NCBI GenBank assembly: GCA_938016265.1
Contig: CALLWB010000101.1
Location: forward strand, 34,829-98,828
Origin: an uncultured Saprospiraceae bacterium
GTDB lineage: Bacteria; Bacteroidota; Bacteroidia; Chitinophagales; Saprospiraceae
Direction of reading: 5' to 3'
Length of the DNA: 64,000 nt
Shown here: in pieces, positions 19,477 through 28,256 of the stretch
Layout: each line of letters opens with the position of its first letter
Numbering within the stretch: position 1 is the first letter of the stretch
The notes under the pieces: generated by a model
The model's input: only the letters and a program-made list of their open reading frames with translations
What the model was told of the DNA's origin: nothing
Database searches by the model: none
Made by a program: the position numbers and the translations under genes

Positions 19477-20265
19477 CTAAATAAAAATATTTACCCCTTT
19501 CTTTAATTGATTTGGGACAATTGGACGATCCAGCCAATGGCTCTCCGCGTCGGCAATGGACTGGTAAAAACCAAGACGAACCCACTTATATCGTTCCTTT
19601 ACCAGGCCATCCTCCTCTACTTTGATGTACAGCCCTTCCATAAAATTCGTACTATCTGTTTCTTTTATGATTTGCTCTGAGCGGAGGTTTTGTGATTCGC
19701 TTAGTTTCTTTAAATCATCCAGGTGGTGCTCGTTGATAAAGTGAGATTTCCCTACAAAATCAGTCAATTCTTCGAGGCGATTCAATTTACCTTCAAACAA
19801 TACTTTTACTGGGTGAACAAAAGGGACTGCTTTACAAAAAGACTTACGTTCGTTGGTACTTAGAAAGGTTTCTTCTATTTGGTCATAGATATCAAACTCC
19901 ATGAAGTAGTGCGGCAAATCAGTGTAAAATACCGTATGTTTTGCATAGAGCCATTCCCCATACATTATATACCGATTACCTAATAGCTGATGCAAGGGTT
20001 GTGCAAAAGTATTTGCCCAGGATTTGAACAGATCAAAGTGTTTCTCTCTAGGGCCGCCAGTAAGATAGTGCCCCCTACTCTGCAGTTGCAGCTTCCCGGA
20101 GTCGGAAAAACTGATTCCGCAGTTGGCGCCATCTACCTTCTCCTCGACGACAATGTGTCTACCAGCAATATTGGAGAAAGGCACACTTTTGAGGTCTTCA
20201 TCGCCAGCTTGGAGTCTGGAGCCTTGCAAATGTTGTGTTCTTGGATATTTGTTGATCTGTATCAT
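19477..20265 (-). CDS. ATP-dependent RNA ligase (Rnl2-like nucleotidyltransferase)
   Basis: All nucleotidyltransferase motifs of the covalent ligase family are visible in 262 residues: motif I EEKVDGANCG with the adenylated Lys at K43; motif III YGEWLYAKH; motif IIIa YFMEFDIYD; motif IV EGLYIKVE; motif V KERYKWVR. This pattern fits the Rnl2-like RNA ligase family rather than DNA ligases; no OB-fold domain is obvious. The start is fixed by a 4-bp ATGA overlap with the methyltransferase stop: the ATG at 20265-20263 shares bases with the TGA at 20264-20262. A longer reading from 20331 would lie inside the upstream gene. Together with the following HD-kinase fusion it makes a heal-and-seal RNA repair pair. 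Confidence 0.9.
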   Translation of the reverse strand: MIQINKYPRTQHLQGSRLQAGDEDLKSVPFSNIAGRHIVVEEKVDGANCGISFSDSGKLQLQSRGHYLTGGPREKHFDLFKSWANTFAQPLHQLLGNRYIMYGEWLYAKHTVFYTDLPHYFMEFDIYDQIEETFLSTNERKSFCKAVPFVHPVKVLFEGKLNRLEELTDFVGKSHFINEHHLDDLKKLSESQNLRSEQIIKETDSTNFMEGLYIKVEEDGLVKERYKWVRLGFYQSIADAESHWLDRPIVPNQLKKGVNIFI

Positions 20266-20939
20266 GACTTTTTTGCTATGACGAGCATATGTTCGTGGGT
20301 ATAGCTTATTTTTATATTGTGAATGCCGCAATTATTGAAGTGGGCGGTGACACTTTCCTTGGTAAACAGATTAATGTGTTCTTCATTGTCGTCTTCTTTT
20401 GAAGGCATAGAACAGATGATCCAGTCACTTGCTACTCTTGTTATTTCCTGGAAGGCGCTTTCCAAATCATCGATATGTTCCAGAACTTCCAGGGCGGTGA
20501 CTACTTGAAAACTATTATTCTCGTAGGGAAGTTCCCGTACATCGTGATTTCTTGCATTAAGCAAATCATATCCTCCATTTTTGAGCGCTAATAGGTCATC
20601 TACGTGGACTTCTTTTTTGTCAATGCACTCCACTTTTGTTTTTGGAAATTTGTCTAAAAAGGGATATAAAAAAACGCCTCTTCCTGTTCCGATGTCCAAT
20701 AAACTAGAAGGGCGAATACTGCTAAACAAACCAAGCAAAACCAACACTCGTGGCAATCCTCTGGTTCTTTTGAACGGATATAATTTCAATTCGTGTTCTT
20801 TACCATAATGAAATATACCTTCTACCTCTTCCGGTGATAAATCCTCTAGTGGTTTCTCTAACAGTAGTTCCTCACCCGACAATTTTCCCCTGACATAGGC
20901 TGCTGCTATTTTTGCAAAATATTGATCGTTGTGTTCCAT
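20262..20939 (-). CDS. Class I SAM-dependent methyltransferase, first gene of the RNA-repair cluster
   Basis: The 225-residue protein has a helical N-terminus (MEHNDQYFAKIAAAYVRGKL) and a Rossmann methyltransferase core: motif I LLDIGTGRG (about 81-88), an acidic VECIDKKE strand end, and the motif IV/post-IV region ALEVLEHIDDLESAFQEITR (about 149-168). The substrate is unknown. The EVLEH motif is shared by many small-molecule and RNA methyltransferases, so likeness to Hen1 is only suggestive: the metal-binding His cluster of Hen1 is not evident. I chose the ATG at 20939; in-frame codons further upstream cross a terminator hairpin at 21014-21039. Its TGA overlaps the RNA ligase ATG, which shows translational coupling. 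Confidence 0.85.
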   Translation of the reverse strand: MEHNDQYFAKIAAAYVRGKLSGEELLLEKPLEDLSPEEVEGIFHYGKEHELKLYPFKRTRGLPRVLVLLGLFSSIRPSSLLDIGTGRGVFLYPFLDKFPKTKVECIDKKEVHVDDLLALKNGGYDLLNARNHDVRELPYENNSFQVVTALEVLEHIDDLESAFQEITRVASDWIICSMPSKEDDNEEHINLFTKESVTAHFNNCGIHNIKISYTHEHMLVIAKKS

Positions 20940-21013
20940 AATTTTTTGGGATATTCTTCCCCTACAATCAGGTAGGTTATTTTTAATGCGTTTAATCACC
21001 TCCATTAAAAATA

Positions 21014-21039
21014 AAAAGGCCGGAAAAGTTCCGACCTTT
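21014..21039 (-). terminator. Rho-independent terminator of the TonB-receptor gene
   Basis: On the minus strand AAGGTCGGAAC / TTCCGGCCTT forms a stem (one G-U pair) followed by TTTTATTTTT. It lies about 40 bases after the receptor stop and separates that gene from the RNA-repair cluster. Confidence 0.8.
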
Positions 21040-21079
21040 GAAAAATTCATTAAAATGACCCTCGAAAAAATTGTCTTTT

Positions 21080-23791
21080 TTAGAAGTTAAAACCCAAGCG
21101 AGCAAAGAGATACGTGCCATCTGACCCCATTTGTACAGAATCATTAAAACCTCCCTGATCTGTCCAGCCGTCATACTGCTGTGTCGGATAAGTATTCAAC
21201 AGATTATTAGCTCCAGCCGTAATTCTTAAATTATCAATAATCTGAAAGCTTAGACTTAAGTCTAGCGTCCCTGCGGCCTTATAAGTGTCCGTTGCAATAG
21301 GAAACAACGCATCCGCATCCGCCTGCGACATTGCTGGAGTATCAATCCACTGAAAGTCTTGCAATTGGACTTCACTAAACTGTGTATAGGTCAATATTGC
21401 GTCAAATTTCTTAGAAGAATAACCGACATTCAATCCAAGTTTGAAGTCCGGAGCTGCAGCCTCCAAATAAGCTTGAGAAAATGGTCCGAAAAAGGTAAAC
21501 TCATTCAGATCACCAGAATTTATTGCCAGTATCTCTGTATTGTTGAAATTTGCAGCGAGCCCAGCAGTAATGGCGTCATTATCATTTAAGTAATGCTTGT
21601 AACTAACCACTAAATCAACTCCTGAAGTCCTGGTGTCTACTCCATTTGCAAAAAACTGCGCAGCCTCTGCACCAACATTCAAATCAGAAGCATCAAACAC
21701 GTCGGTAAGAATAATCCGATCTTTTACATTGATCAAATATCCATCAACAGTTGCTGTAAATCCACCCGTTTTATACGTGACTCCAGCCGCATAGTTTTGT
21801 GCTTTTTCTTCCTTCAATGCATCGATACCAAATGCTTTAGCTACCGTACTTGTGTTGGAAGCCAGCAACGTTCGCAATGATGTACCTGCAACGATATTAT
21901 TAAACAACAGATTGTAGTGAATTTGAGCTAAAGAAGGCGCTCTAAAACCAGAAGAAGCCGAGGCTCTAAGCGACAAACCATCCATCACTATATATCTGGC
22001 AGCCAATTTATAATTGAAAGTACTACCGAAATCACTATACTTTTCAAATCGAAGGGCTGCTGCAATCAAAAACTCTTCTGTAGCATTAAGTTCTACATCA
22101 CCGTAGAAACCAATATTCGTTCTATTTTCATCAACTTCATTTGCTGGCGAGTATCCTGGAAATCCCTGGGAACCACCAGATGGCTCCTGCCCAAATTCAT
22201 TGACAAAAGGTTGTTGGATAGCTGGATTGATAATCGCAACTCCATTGGTATCATAAGTAGCATAAGAACCTTCTTCGCCAGCAAATATTCTGAAATTCTC
22301 TGATCGAAATTCAGACCCAAATGCAATGTTCAGTCCAGCAAGGACATCACTTCGATATTTGGAGAAGTCCATACTTGTCACATTCATACTCAAGCTATGC
22401 CCTCCAGCATCAAATTTAGTAGGAGAAGCGTCCCCTAAAGATGCATTATTGGTTCCGGTTATATAATAATGGAAGTTATTATTGCCATAGGTATGGCTAA
22501 AGTCTGCATTCCAATCATTTTTGATACTATGACGAACCCCCAGCGTTGCTTCAGTATCTCCAATTTTTGAGGTAATGTGCGGGGTAAATCCATTCGGATA
22601 TAAAGAGGCAACTGCTCTTGAATCACCATCTGCCCCAGGAGCTCCTCTGCTAAAAGCGAAGGCGTCTGTGCCTCTGTCACTGCCTCCTCCTACAGCATAC
22701 AGTTCTGTCTGGTCAGATAAAGGAAGTGCAGCATTTACCAGGTATTGGAATTGATCGACTGCAGCAGATCCATATCCTTTCCGCCAATCAAAACTTGGGC
22801 GCAACGTCCGATCCTTCGTCATGTATTCTGTTGTCATATTGATAAAACCGCCGTTTTTGCCTAGGCCTAATCCATAATTTAAGTCAACTTTGGCGGTATT
22901 CCCATCAAAAGCTTTGTCTTTCCCATCCAGTCGATTTTTTCCATCGATGTTAAATAGCTCCGGTTCCCATTCGTCCTGGGTATCGAATATCTCCTGAGCA
23001 TACCCAGCACCAACTTTTGTCAAGTGGGCACCATAAGTTACTGCGCCCTTTATGCCATCCGTTTGGTCATTTAGAACGATGTTTATCACGCCAGCAATGG
23101 CGTCAGAGCCATATTGAGCGGAAGCTCCGTCTCTAAGTACTTCAATTCGTTTTATTGCGGTGACGGGAATTGCATTCATGTCGGTTCCTGTGTTTCCTCG
23201 GCCACGAGTACCAAAGACATTGACGAGAGAGGATTGGTGTCTTCTTTTGCCATTGATCAAAACGAGTGTTTGATCTGGCCCAAGTCCTCTCAGGGATGCA
23301 GGATCAACATGGTCCGCCCCGTCGGAGCCAGACTGTTTGGTAGCATTGAAGGAAGGGGCTGCATATTGTAGGATTTGATTGATGTCTACCCGACCGTTTG
23401 CTGAAGTCAGTTTAGCTACATCGATGACATCCACTGCTACTGGAGAATTGGTGGCCGAGCGATTGTAACTTCTGGATCCGACTACCTTTACTTCTCCTAG
23501 TGTCAATCCTTCGCTCATACTGACACTAAGCGCTGATTTTCCATCTAAACTTAGCTCTTGTTCTTTGAAGCCGATATATTTGAAGACCAAGGTTGATTGA
23601 GGGGAGCGGACCGTTATTTCGTAGGCGCCGTTGAGGTCTGTGGTGGTACCATTGTAGGTGTCTTTTTCGGCGATATTGACACCAATAAGTGGTTGATTAT
23701 TAATATCGGTGACTGTTCCGGTAACCGTATGTTGGGCATTTAACAAAATAGTCAACGCTAAAAGCATCAACAATAATAGATTCTTTTTCAT
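21080..23791 (-). CDS. TonB-dependent outer-membrane receptor with carboxypeptidase-regulatory-like domain
   Basis: The protein imports a substrate across the outer membrane using TonB energy. After a signal peptide (MKKNLLLLMLLALTILLNAQ) comes a carboxypeptidase-D regulatory-like domain (about 21-105: TVTGTVTDINNQPLIGVNI ... GFKEQEL), a plug (about 115-230) with VLINGKRRHQSSLVN, RIEVLRDGASAQYGSDAI and AGVINIVL, then a 22-strand barrel ending in an aromatic LFARLGFNF. The 903-residue length fits. No SusD gene is adjacent, so it is not a classical SusCD pair; the ligand is unknown. The ATG at 23791 starts the signal peptide, so a longer reading from 23827 is rejected. It is a single gene with a terminator at 21014. 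Confidence 0.95.
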   Translation of the reverse strand: MKKNLLLLMLLALTILLNAQHTVTGTVTDINNQPLIGVNIAEKDTYNGTTTDLNGAYEITVRSPQSTLVFKYIGFKEQELSLDGKSALSVSMSEGLTLGEVKVVGSRSYNRSATNSPVAVDVIDVAKLTSANGRVDINQILQYAAPSFNATKQSGSDGADHVDPASLRGLGPDQTLVLINGKRRHQSSLVNVFGTRGRGNTGTDMNAIPVTAIKRIEVLRDGASAQYGSDAIAGVINIVLNDQTDGIKGAVTYGAHLTKVGAGYAQEIFDTQDEWEPELFNIDGKNRLDGKDKAFDGNTAKVDLNYGLGLGKNGGFINMTTEYMTKDRTLRPSFDWRKGYGSAAVDQFQYLVNAALPLSDQTELYAVGGGSDRGTDAFAFSRGAPGADGDSRAVASLYPNGFTPHITSKIGDTEATLGVRHSIKNDWNADFSHTYGNNNFHYYITGTNNASLGDASPTKFDAGGHSLSMNVTSMDFSKYRSDVLAGLNIAFGSEFRSENFRIFAGEEGSYATYDTNGVAIINPAIQQPFVNEFGQEPSGGSQGFPGYSPANEVDENRTNIGFYGDVELNATEEFLIAAALRFEKYSDFGSTFNYKLAARYIVMDGLSLRASASSGFRAPSLAQIHYNLLFNNIVAGTSLRTLLASNTSTVAKAFGIDALKEEKAQNYAAGVTYKTGGFTATVDGYLINVKDRIILTDVFDASDLNVGAEAAQFFANGVDTRTSGVDLVVSYKHYLNDNDAITAGLAANFNNTEILAINSGDLNEFTFFGPFSQAYLEAAAPDFKLGLNVGYSSKKFDAILTYTQFSEVQLQDFQWIDTPAMSQADADALFPIATDTYKAAGTLDLSLSFQIIDNLRITAGANNLLNTYPTQQYDGWTDQGGFNDSVQMGSDGTYLFARLGFNF

Positions 23792-24140
23792 ATTAATTTG
23801 GTTTGATAATGGAGAAAATTGGATCACATAGCATGTCGGATCAACAATTTAACAAATATTTCATTTATTTAATTTATTTATTTCAAAATAATTGAATCTA
23901 GCGGCCTACTGCACTGCGGAAGGAAGGCTTTAATTCTGGCTTTCTCCTATTTCCTTCAGTAAACTGAACCTTAACATGAGTTAGGCCTAAAACCGCATTA
24001 ATCGACACCATCTGGCCCTAGTCAAAAGGCTAGGGTTGTTGATCATTAGCGGTATCTACTGAGTAGTTTCATTAATTTTTATTTCATCATCCTCCTTTAG
24101 AATCAAAAAAATTCCCTAACATTGCGCAAAAATTATCGAT
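23792..24140. other. Divergent intergenic region between TonB receptor and patatin gene
   Basis: This 349-bp spacer is AT-rich near the receptor. A short hairpin CCCTAG / CTAGGG with an 8-base loop lies at 24014-24034 but lacks a T-run. Near the patatin gene TAACATTG (about 24116-24123) is a one-mismatch -7 element. No ORF was supported. Confidence 0.4.
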
Positions 24141-24902
24141 ATGCTAGGAATTTGTTTGTCAGGTGGAGGAGCTCGAGGTATGGCTCATATAGGTGTACTT
24201 AAAGCGCTGGAAGAACATGCGATTTTCCCGGATGCTATATCTGGAGCCAGTGCAGGATCAATAGTCGGATCATTGTATGCTTCAGGTATGAGCCCTACAG
24301 AGATTCTGGATATGGCGAAACATCAAAGTTTGTTCAAAGCTTTCCGACTTGGCTTACCAGGTACTGGATTGACCAATTTGTCTTACCTCAAGGATATTCT
24401 TAATGAGAACATCACCCACGATTCCTTTGAAACCCTTCGCAAAAAACTATTTGTCTGTGTTTCTAACTTGCACAGTGGTGAATATGAAATATTAAACACC
24501 GGTTCATTATATGATGCGGTAGTAGCAAGTTCTTCCATACCAATTTTCTTTGAGCCTGTAGAAATTGAGGGCAAAAAATACGTAGACGGTGGTCTATTGA
24601 ATAACCTGCCCATTGAGCCGCTAAAAGCGTCATGTGATCTCGTGATTGGAGTAAATGTAATGCCTCACGGCCCTGTACCTAATACTAAAGTAGACAGCAT
24701 GTTAGACATTGGGCATCGCGTCATGGATTTAATTGTTTGGTCGAATGTAAAAGACAATCTTGCGCAGTGTGATATTGTAATTGAGTCAAAAGGCGTATTT
24801 GAATACGGTATTTTTGATTTTAAGAAAACAGAGGAAATTTACCAATTAGGGTACGACGAGACGGTTAAACAAATCCCTGAAATTTTGAAGAAAATTTTAT
24901 AA
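24141..24902 (+). CDS. Patatin-like phospholipase family protein (RssA-like)
   Basis: Patatin enzymes are Ser-Asp dyad acyl hydrolases acting on lipids. The 253-residue sequence has the oxyanion motif SGGGARGMAHIG (7-18), the nucleophile elbow GASAG with S38, and the DGG motif YVDGGLLNN with D149. No signal peptide or barrel is present, so it is a cytoplasmic, minimal member like RssA/YchK. It stands alone on the plus strand, divergent from the TonB receptor and convergent with the AAA+ gene. Confidence 0.95.
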   Translation: MLGICLSGGGARGMAHIGVLKALEEHAIFPDAISGASAGSIVGSLYASGMSPTEILDMAKHQSLFKAFRLGLPGTGLTNLSYLKDILNENITHDSFETLRKKLFVCVSNLHSGEYEILNTGSLYDAVVASSSIPIFFEPVEIEGKKYVDGGLLNNLPIEPLKASCDLVIGVNVMPHGPVPNTKVDSMLDIGHRVMDLIVWSNVKDNLAQCDIVIESKGVFEYGIFDFKKTEEIYQLGYDETVKQIPEILKKIL

Positions 24903-24986
24903 TTGGTTATTGGGTGTATTGAGTTATTAGATTAAATCGTTAATCCATAAGTTCTTTGAATACTTTCCACTACTTACCAAATCTCC

Positions 24987-27900
24987 CTAAGCTTGTCCAG
25001 CATAAATTAGCAACTTAAATTCATTGACGGTGATATTGATATCGGTGGTAAATCCTGTTCTGATATCAGTCAAGGTGTTGGTACCATCATAGACGCGGAC
25101 TACCTTCCAGTTTTCCTCCTCTGTCTTCTCCTCGCTGTGAGGAACAAGATTGAGTTTGATGGGCAAGGGAGTTTGGTGCGTGACGTAAAACAAATGGATT
25201 CCTTGTTCTTTTGCTAGTAATTTTTGGATGCCATAGCCTTCGATGGAAATCTTATTCCATTTTTTGTGCACCTTGAACTCCAGTTCTAAATTTTCAAAAA
25301 AGGTCTCATAGTGCTCCAACAGATATTCCATTTCAGATTTCCCCATGTTGGTGATGCATGATTCTAATTGGAGATCAATTTTGTCGATCTTCTTTTTCCG
25401 GAACCCCTTGGAGGATAGTTTTAAAAACTCCACGCTAAAAAAATCATTCAAGTACTCACTTTGTGCCTTATCAAAATGGGTTTGCCCATACTTATAGATA
25501 TCACGTAATTCGTCCAGGCCTTCTTTTTGGAAAAACTTGTCTTTATGCATTTCTCTTAGCCCCTTGTTGTTGTAGTCATCCCGCTTTGCGATAAAACTAG
25601 AAAACTTCACCCGTTTCAAGCGCATCGGAATAACAGGATTGGACTCAATAATGTCATGACCATACCCAAGTTCTCTCCGTTTTAACAACTCGCGAAGATC
25701 GCCAAACCGATCTCTAAAATTGTAGGAGATAATCGTTTGACTATCCATCTCGCCGGTATATATCATAGTAGTCGGCGCACTAGGAATAGATTGTTCTATA
25801 TGGTCAAGTTCTCTGAGAAGATTTCTATAAAATCGTTTCCCTTTATTTTCGTCAGGTGTAGAAGGCAGCCAGTCGGAATTAATTGCCTCTACAAAATCAA
25901 GTGGGGTTACTTTTGGATAAAGTCGATTGTCTTTGAGTATGATTTCAAAAATAATAGGTCGTTCCGAGTAAGTGGCCACCAATTGTTCCGCTGACAAAGT
26001 AGTGAGGTCGCGTTCTATCTGGCGTTTGAGTGCTCGTCCGCCCATTTTTGCATTGAAGCCGCGGCGAGCGACCCATTCCAAGGCATTGGGAGATATATTT
26101 AATATAGTTGTCCGACGCACAAACCCATCTCGGCTCAGCAATTCTTTGATTTGCAGCTGTGCAATATTCAAAATATGATCCAACTCCAATGGATTGAAAA
26201 TGACAATCCGATTTATTCGGTTTACAAATTCCGGGCGGAACTGGCGTTCTACTGCTTTTTTGAAAATGGCCGATTCTTCCTGCGGAGAGGAGGTAAATCC
26301 CAGTTTTGTCCCTGCATCCCGAGCTCCGACATTGGAAGTCATAATGATCACGGTATTCGAAAAATCTACTGTTCTTCCCAGGCTATCTGTCAGACGTCCG
26401 TCGTCAAGTACCTGGAGCAGCAAATCGTGAATTTTTGGATGCGCTTTTTCAATCTCATCAAACAGAATTATACCGAAGGGTTGATAGCGGACGCGGCCCG
26501 TCAATTGTCCTTGTGGGTTGTGGTAATCTCCGATCAATCGCTGGACGGCGTATTCATCGATGTATTCATTCATATCGAACCGCATCAAATGATCTTCGCT
26601 GCCCATCAAATAGTTGCACAATACCTTTGCGGCTTGAGTTTTACCAACACCAGTAGGTCCAATAAACAGGAACGAACCAAGGGGTCGATCCGGATCATTC
26701 ATTTTGGCTTTTATCACATGAATGACATCACTCAGGCATTGAACTGCTTCTTGCTGTCCTACGAGGTTTTGGGCGATGGTTTTATAGACTTCGTCCTTTT
26801 CGAACAAGTAAGTTTCGTCAAATATTTCTTGGTGTAGTCCGCTAATCTCTTCAAATTCTTTTCTTACCTCGAGGGAATCGATCAATCCAAATTTGTACTT
26901 GTTTGCCAGTTGTCTTAGGAAATTGACCACGCTACCAGGCAGTGCTTTTCGTTTCCAATAATTCCTGTGGATGGTAAATAATTGGCTAATTGCTAGTGAA
27001 TTGATTTGGCAGCCAAATTCGAGTTCCAGTACTTTTCTTTGTTCGGCCACCATTTTTACGGAGGTCTCTAAATCTGGTTCAGAGACTCTGATCACCTGGA
27101 AAAGGTCGGCGAAACGGCGGTCTTTTTCTTGAAGGACTTTCCACTCTTCAGGCGTGGCGATGAGGATCATCTGAAACAACCGTTTTTCGAGGTAAGGCTT
27201 CAGGACATCGCTGAGTGTCATGCTATTTTGTGAAGACTTTCCGATTCTGAGCATAGCGACGATATTGTCTACTACGATTTTATCAGTCGCTCTGCCAAAC
27301 TCCATTCTTCGGACGCGGACGTATTTTAGGATGGCTTCGAACCGTTTTTGCCACATCCCAACGATGCTCATACCGGAGATGATTCGGGTGGGGTCAATAT
27401 TCCACATACGTTCTTGCCGTTCGAACTGAACTTTTATATTTTTTGTCCGGTATCGGTAAACGACTTCATGGAGAATACTTCTTTTGCCCACTCCTTCATC
27501 CCCAACTATTACGATGGGTGAGTTGTCTAGTTGATAGATGATATTATAGATTCGATCAACTAGTGATTCTCTGTAAAATGCCCGTTTCAATTCGGTGGGA
27601 TAAAGCTCATTCATATCATATCCTACCTTTTCGATCTCTACAGAACCTTCAAAATCTTCACTTCCGCTTAACTTATTGAAGATAAAATCCAGGGAAGAAG
27701 TTTGGAATGGGAATTTGCTATTTTTTATGTCTACGTTGACCTTTGCGGTGGTGATAAACTCTCCTTTGGTGGCGGTATATTCATTGATATCAAAATCATC
27801 ACCATCTTCTTTTTTGTTCCTTTTCACAAAATCAATGATAAAGTCTTCTACTTGTCCTTGGATATCATATTTTCCTTTGTGCCCTTTTTTTGCCATAAAA

Positions 27901-28256
27901 ACATGGCTATTGAACGCTGGCAACAACACAAAACAGTGCTCTTTTAGAACAAACCAGGAAACGGCGAACTTTCCGGAGACATACTGTTTTCCGGCGACAA
28001 AGTCCATTTTAAATATTTTGAATTCTAATTTTGGATTGAACTTGTACCAAAGTAATTCTTCCAAGGTATCTCTGGAAAGTTGTACGCCTTTTAGCCGATG
28101 TCTGATTTCTTTTTTAAAATTGGTTAATGCCTTGTCAAATCGGCGATCGGAAGCTCCTGGATAGTTAAAAAAAAGAGGTCTTAGGAAATAGGCTGGCTTT
28201 TCTCCTAGTTTAATGTTTTGCACCAATATTGGGAACTCAAAAGCGATATAACTCAT
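24987..28256 (-). CDS. ClpB/ClpA-like AAA+ protein with novel N- and C-terminal regions
   Basis: The 1089-residue protein has two AAA+ modules. Residues 1-235 match no Clp N-domain I know. Module 1 (about 240-480) has Walker A GDEGVGKRS (252-260), but its Walker B reads KIVVDNIVA, with Asn where the catalytic Glu is expected, so hydrolysis there is doubtful. Module 2 (about 495-780) is a canonical ClpB D2: Walker A GPTGVGKT (533-540), Walker B ILFDEIEKA, sensor TSN, Arg finger in FRPEFVNRI and sensor 2 GGRALKR. About 300 further residues follow D2 and are unlike known Clp tails. The ClpB middle coiled coil is missing. It may be a dedicated unfoldase or remodeller for an unknown substrate. It is a single gene facing the patatin gene. 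Confidence 0.88.
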   Translation of the reverse strand: MSYIAFEFPILVQNIKLGEKPAYFLRPLFFNYPGASDRRFDKALTNFKKEIRHRLKGVQLSRDTLEELLWYKFNPKLEFKIFKMDFVAGKQYVSGKFAVSWFVLKEHCFVLLPAFNSHVFMAKKGHKGKYDIQGQVEDFIIDFVKRNKKEDGDDFDINEYTATKGEFITTAKVNVDIKNSKFPFQTSSLDFIFNKLSGSEDFEGSVEIEKVGYDMNELYPTELKRAFYRESLVDRIYNIIYQLDNSPIVIVGDEGVGKRSILHEVVYRYRTKNIKVQFERQERMWNIDPTRIISGMSIVGMWQKRFEAILKYVRVRRMEFGRATDKIVVDNIVAMLRIGKSSQNSMTLSDVLKPYLEKRLFQMILIATPEEWKVLQEKDRRFADLFQVIRVSEPDLETSVKMVAEQRKVLELEFGCQINSLAISQLFTIHRNYWKRKALPGSVVNFLRQLANKYKFGLIDSLEVRKEFEEISGLHQEIFDETYLFEKDEVYKTIAQNLVGQQEAVQCLSDVIHVIKAKMNDPDRPLGSFLFIGPTGVGKTQAAKVLCNYLMGSEDHLMRFDMNEYIDEYAVQRLIGDYHNPQGQLTGRVRYQPFGIILFDEIEKAHPKIHDLLLQVLDDGRLTDSLGRTVDFSNTVIIMTSNVGARDAGTKLGFTSSPQEESAIFKKAVERQFRPEFVNRINRIVIFNPLELDHILNIAQLQIKELLSRDGFVRRTTILNISPNALEWVARRGFNAKMGGRALKRQIERDLTTLSAEQLVATYSERPIIFEIILKDNRLYPKVTPLDFVEAINSDWLPSTPDENKGKRFYRNLLRELDHIEQSIPSAPTTMIYTGEMDSQTIISYNFRDRFGDLRELLKRRELGYGHDIIESNPVIPMRLKRVKFSSFIAKRDDYNNKGLREMHKDKFFQKEGLDELRDIYKYGQTHFDKAQSEYLNDFFSVEFLKLSSKGFRKKKIDKIDLQLESCITNMGKSEMEYLLEHYETFFENLELEFKVHKKWNKISIEGYGIQKLLAKEQGIHLFYVTHQTPLPIKLNLVPHSEEKTEEENWKVVRVYDGTNTLTDIRTGFTTDINITVNEFKLLIYAGQA

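Noticed and set aside
20266..20331. Longer N-terminus of the RNA ligase
   Set aside because: It would sit within the methyltransferase gene; the ATGA overlap gives a much better start.
20262..20939. Naming the methyltransferase Hen1
   Set aside because: Motif I and EVLEH are shared by many class I enzymes, and the Hen1 metal-binding residues were not evident.
20940..21050. N-terminal extension of the methyltransferase
   Set aside because: The in-frame codons upstream of 20939 read through a terminator hairpin of the TonB-receptor gene.
21080..23791. SusC of a SusCD polysaccharide-use locus
   Set aside because: No SusD-like gene and no glycan-degrading gene cluster lie next to it; it looks like a general TonB receptor.
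24987..28256. ClpV/TssH of a type VI secretion system
   Set aside because: The D2 part fits any ClpB-like protein and no other T6SS gene is in the window.
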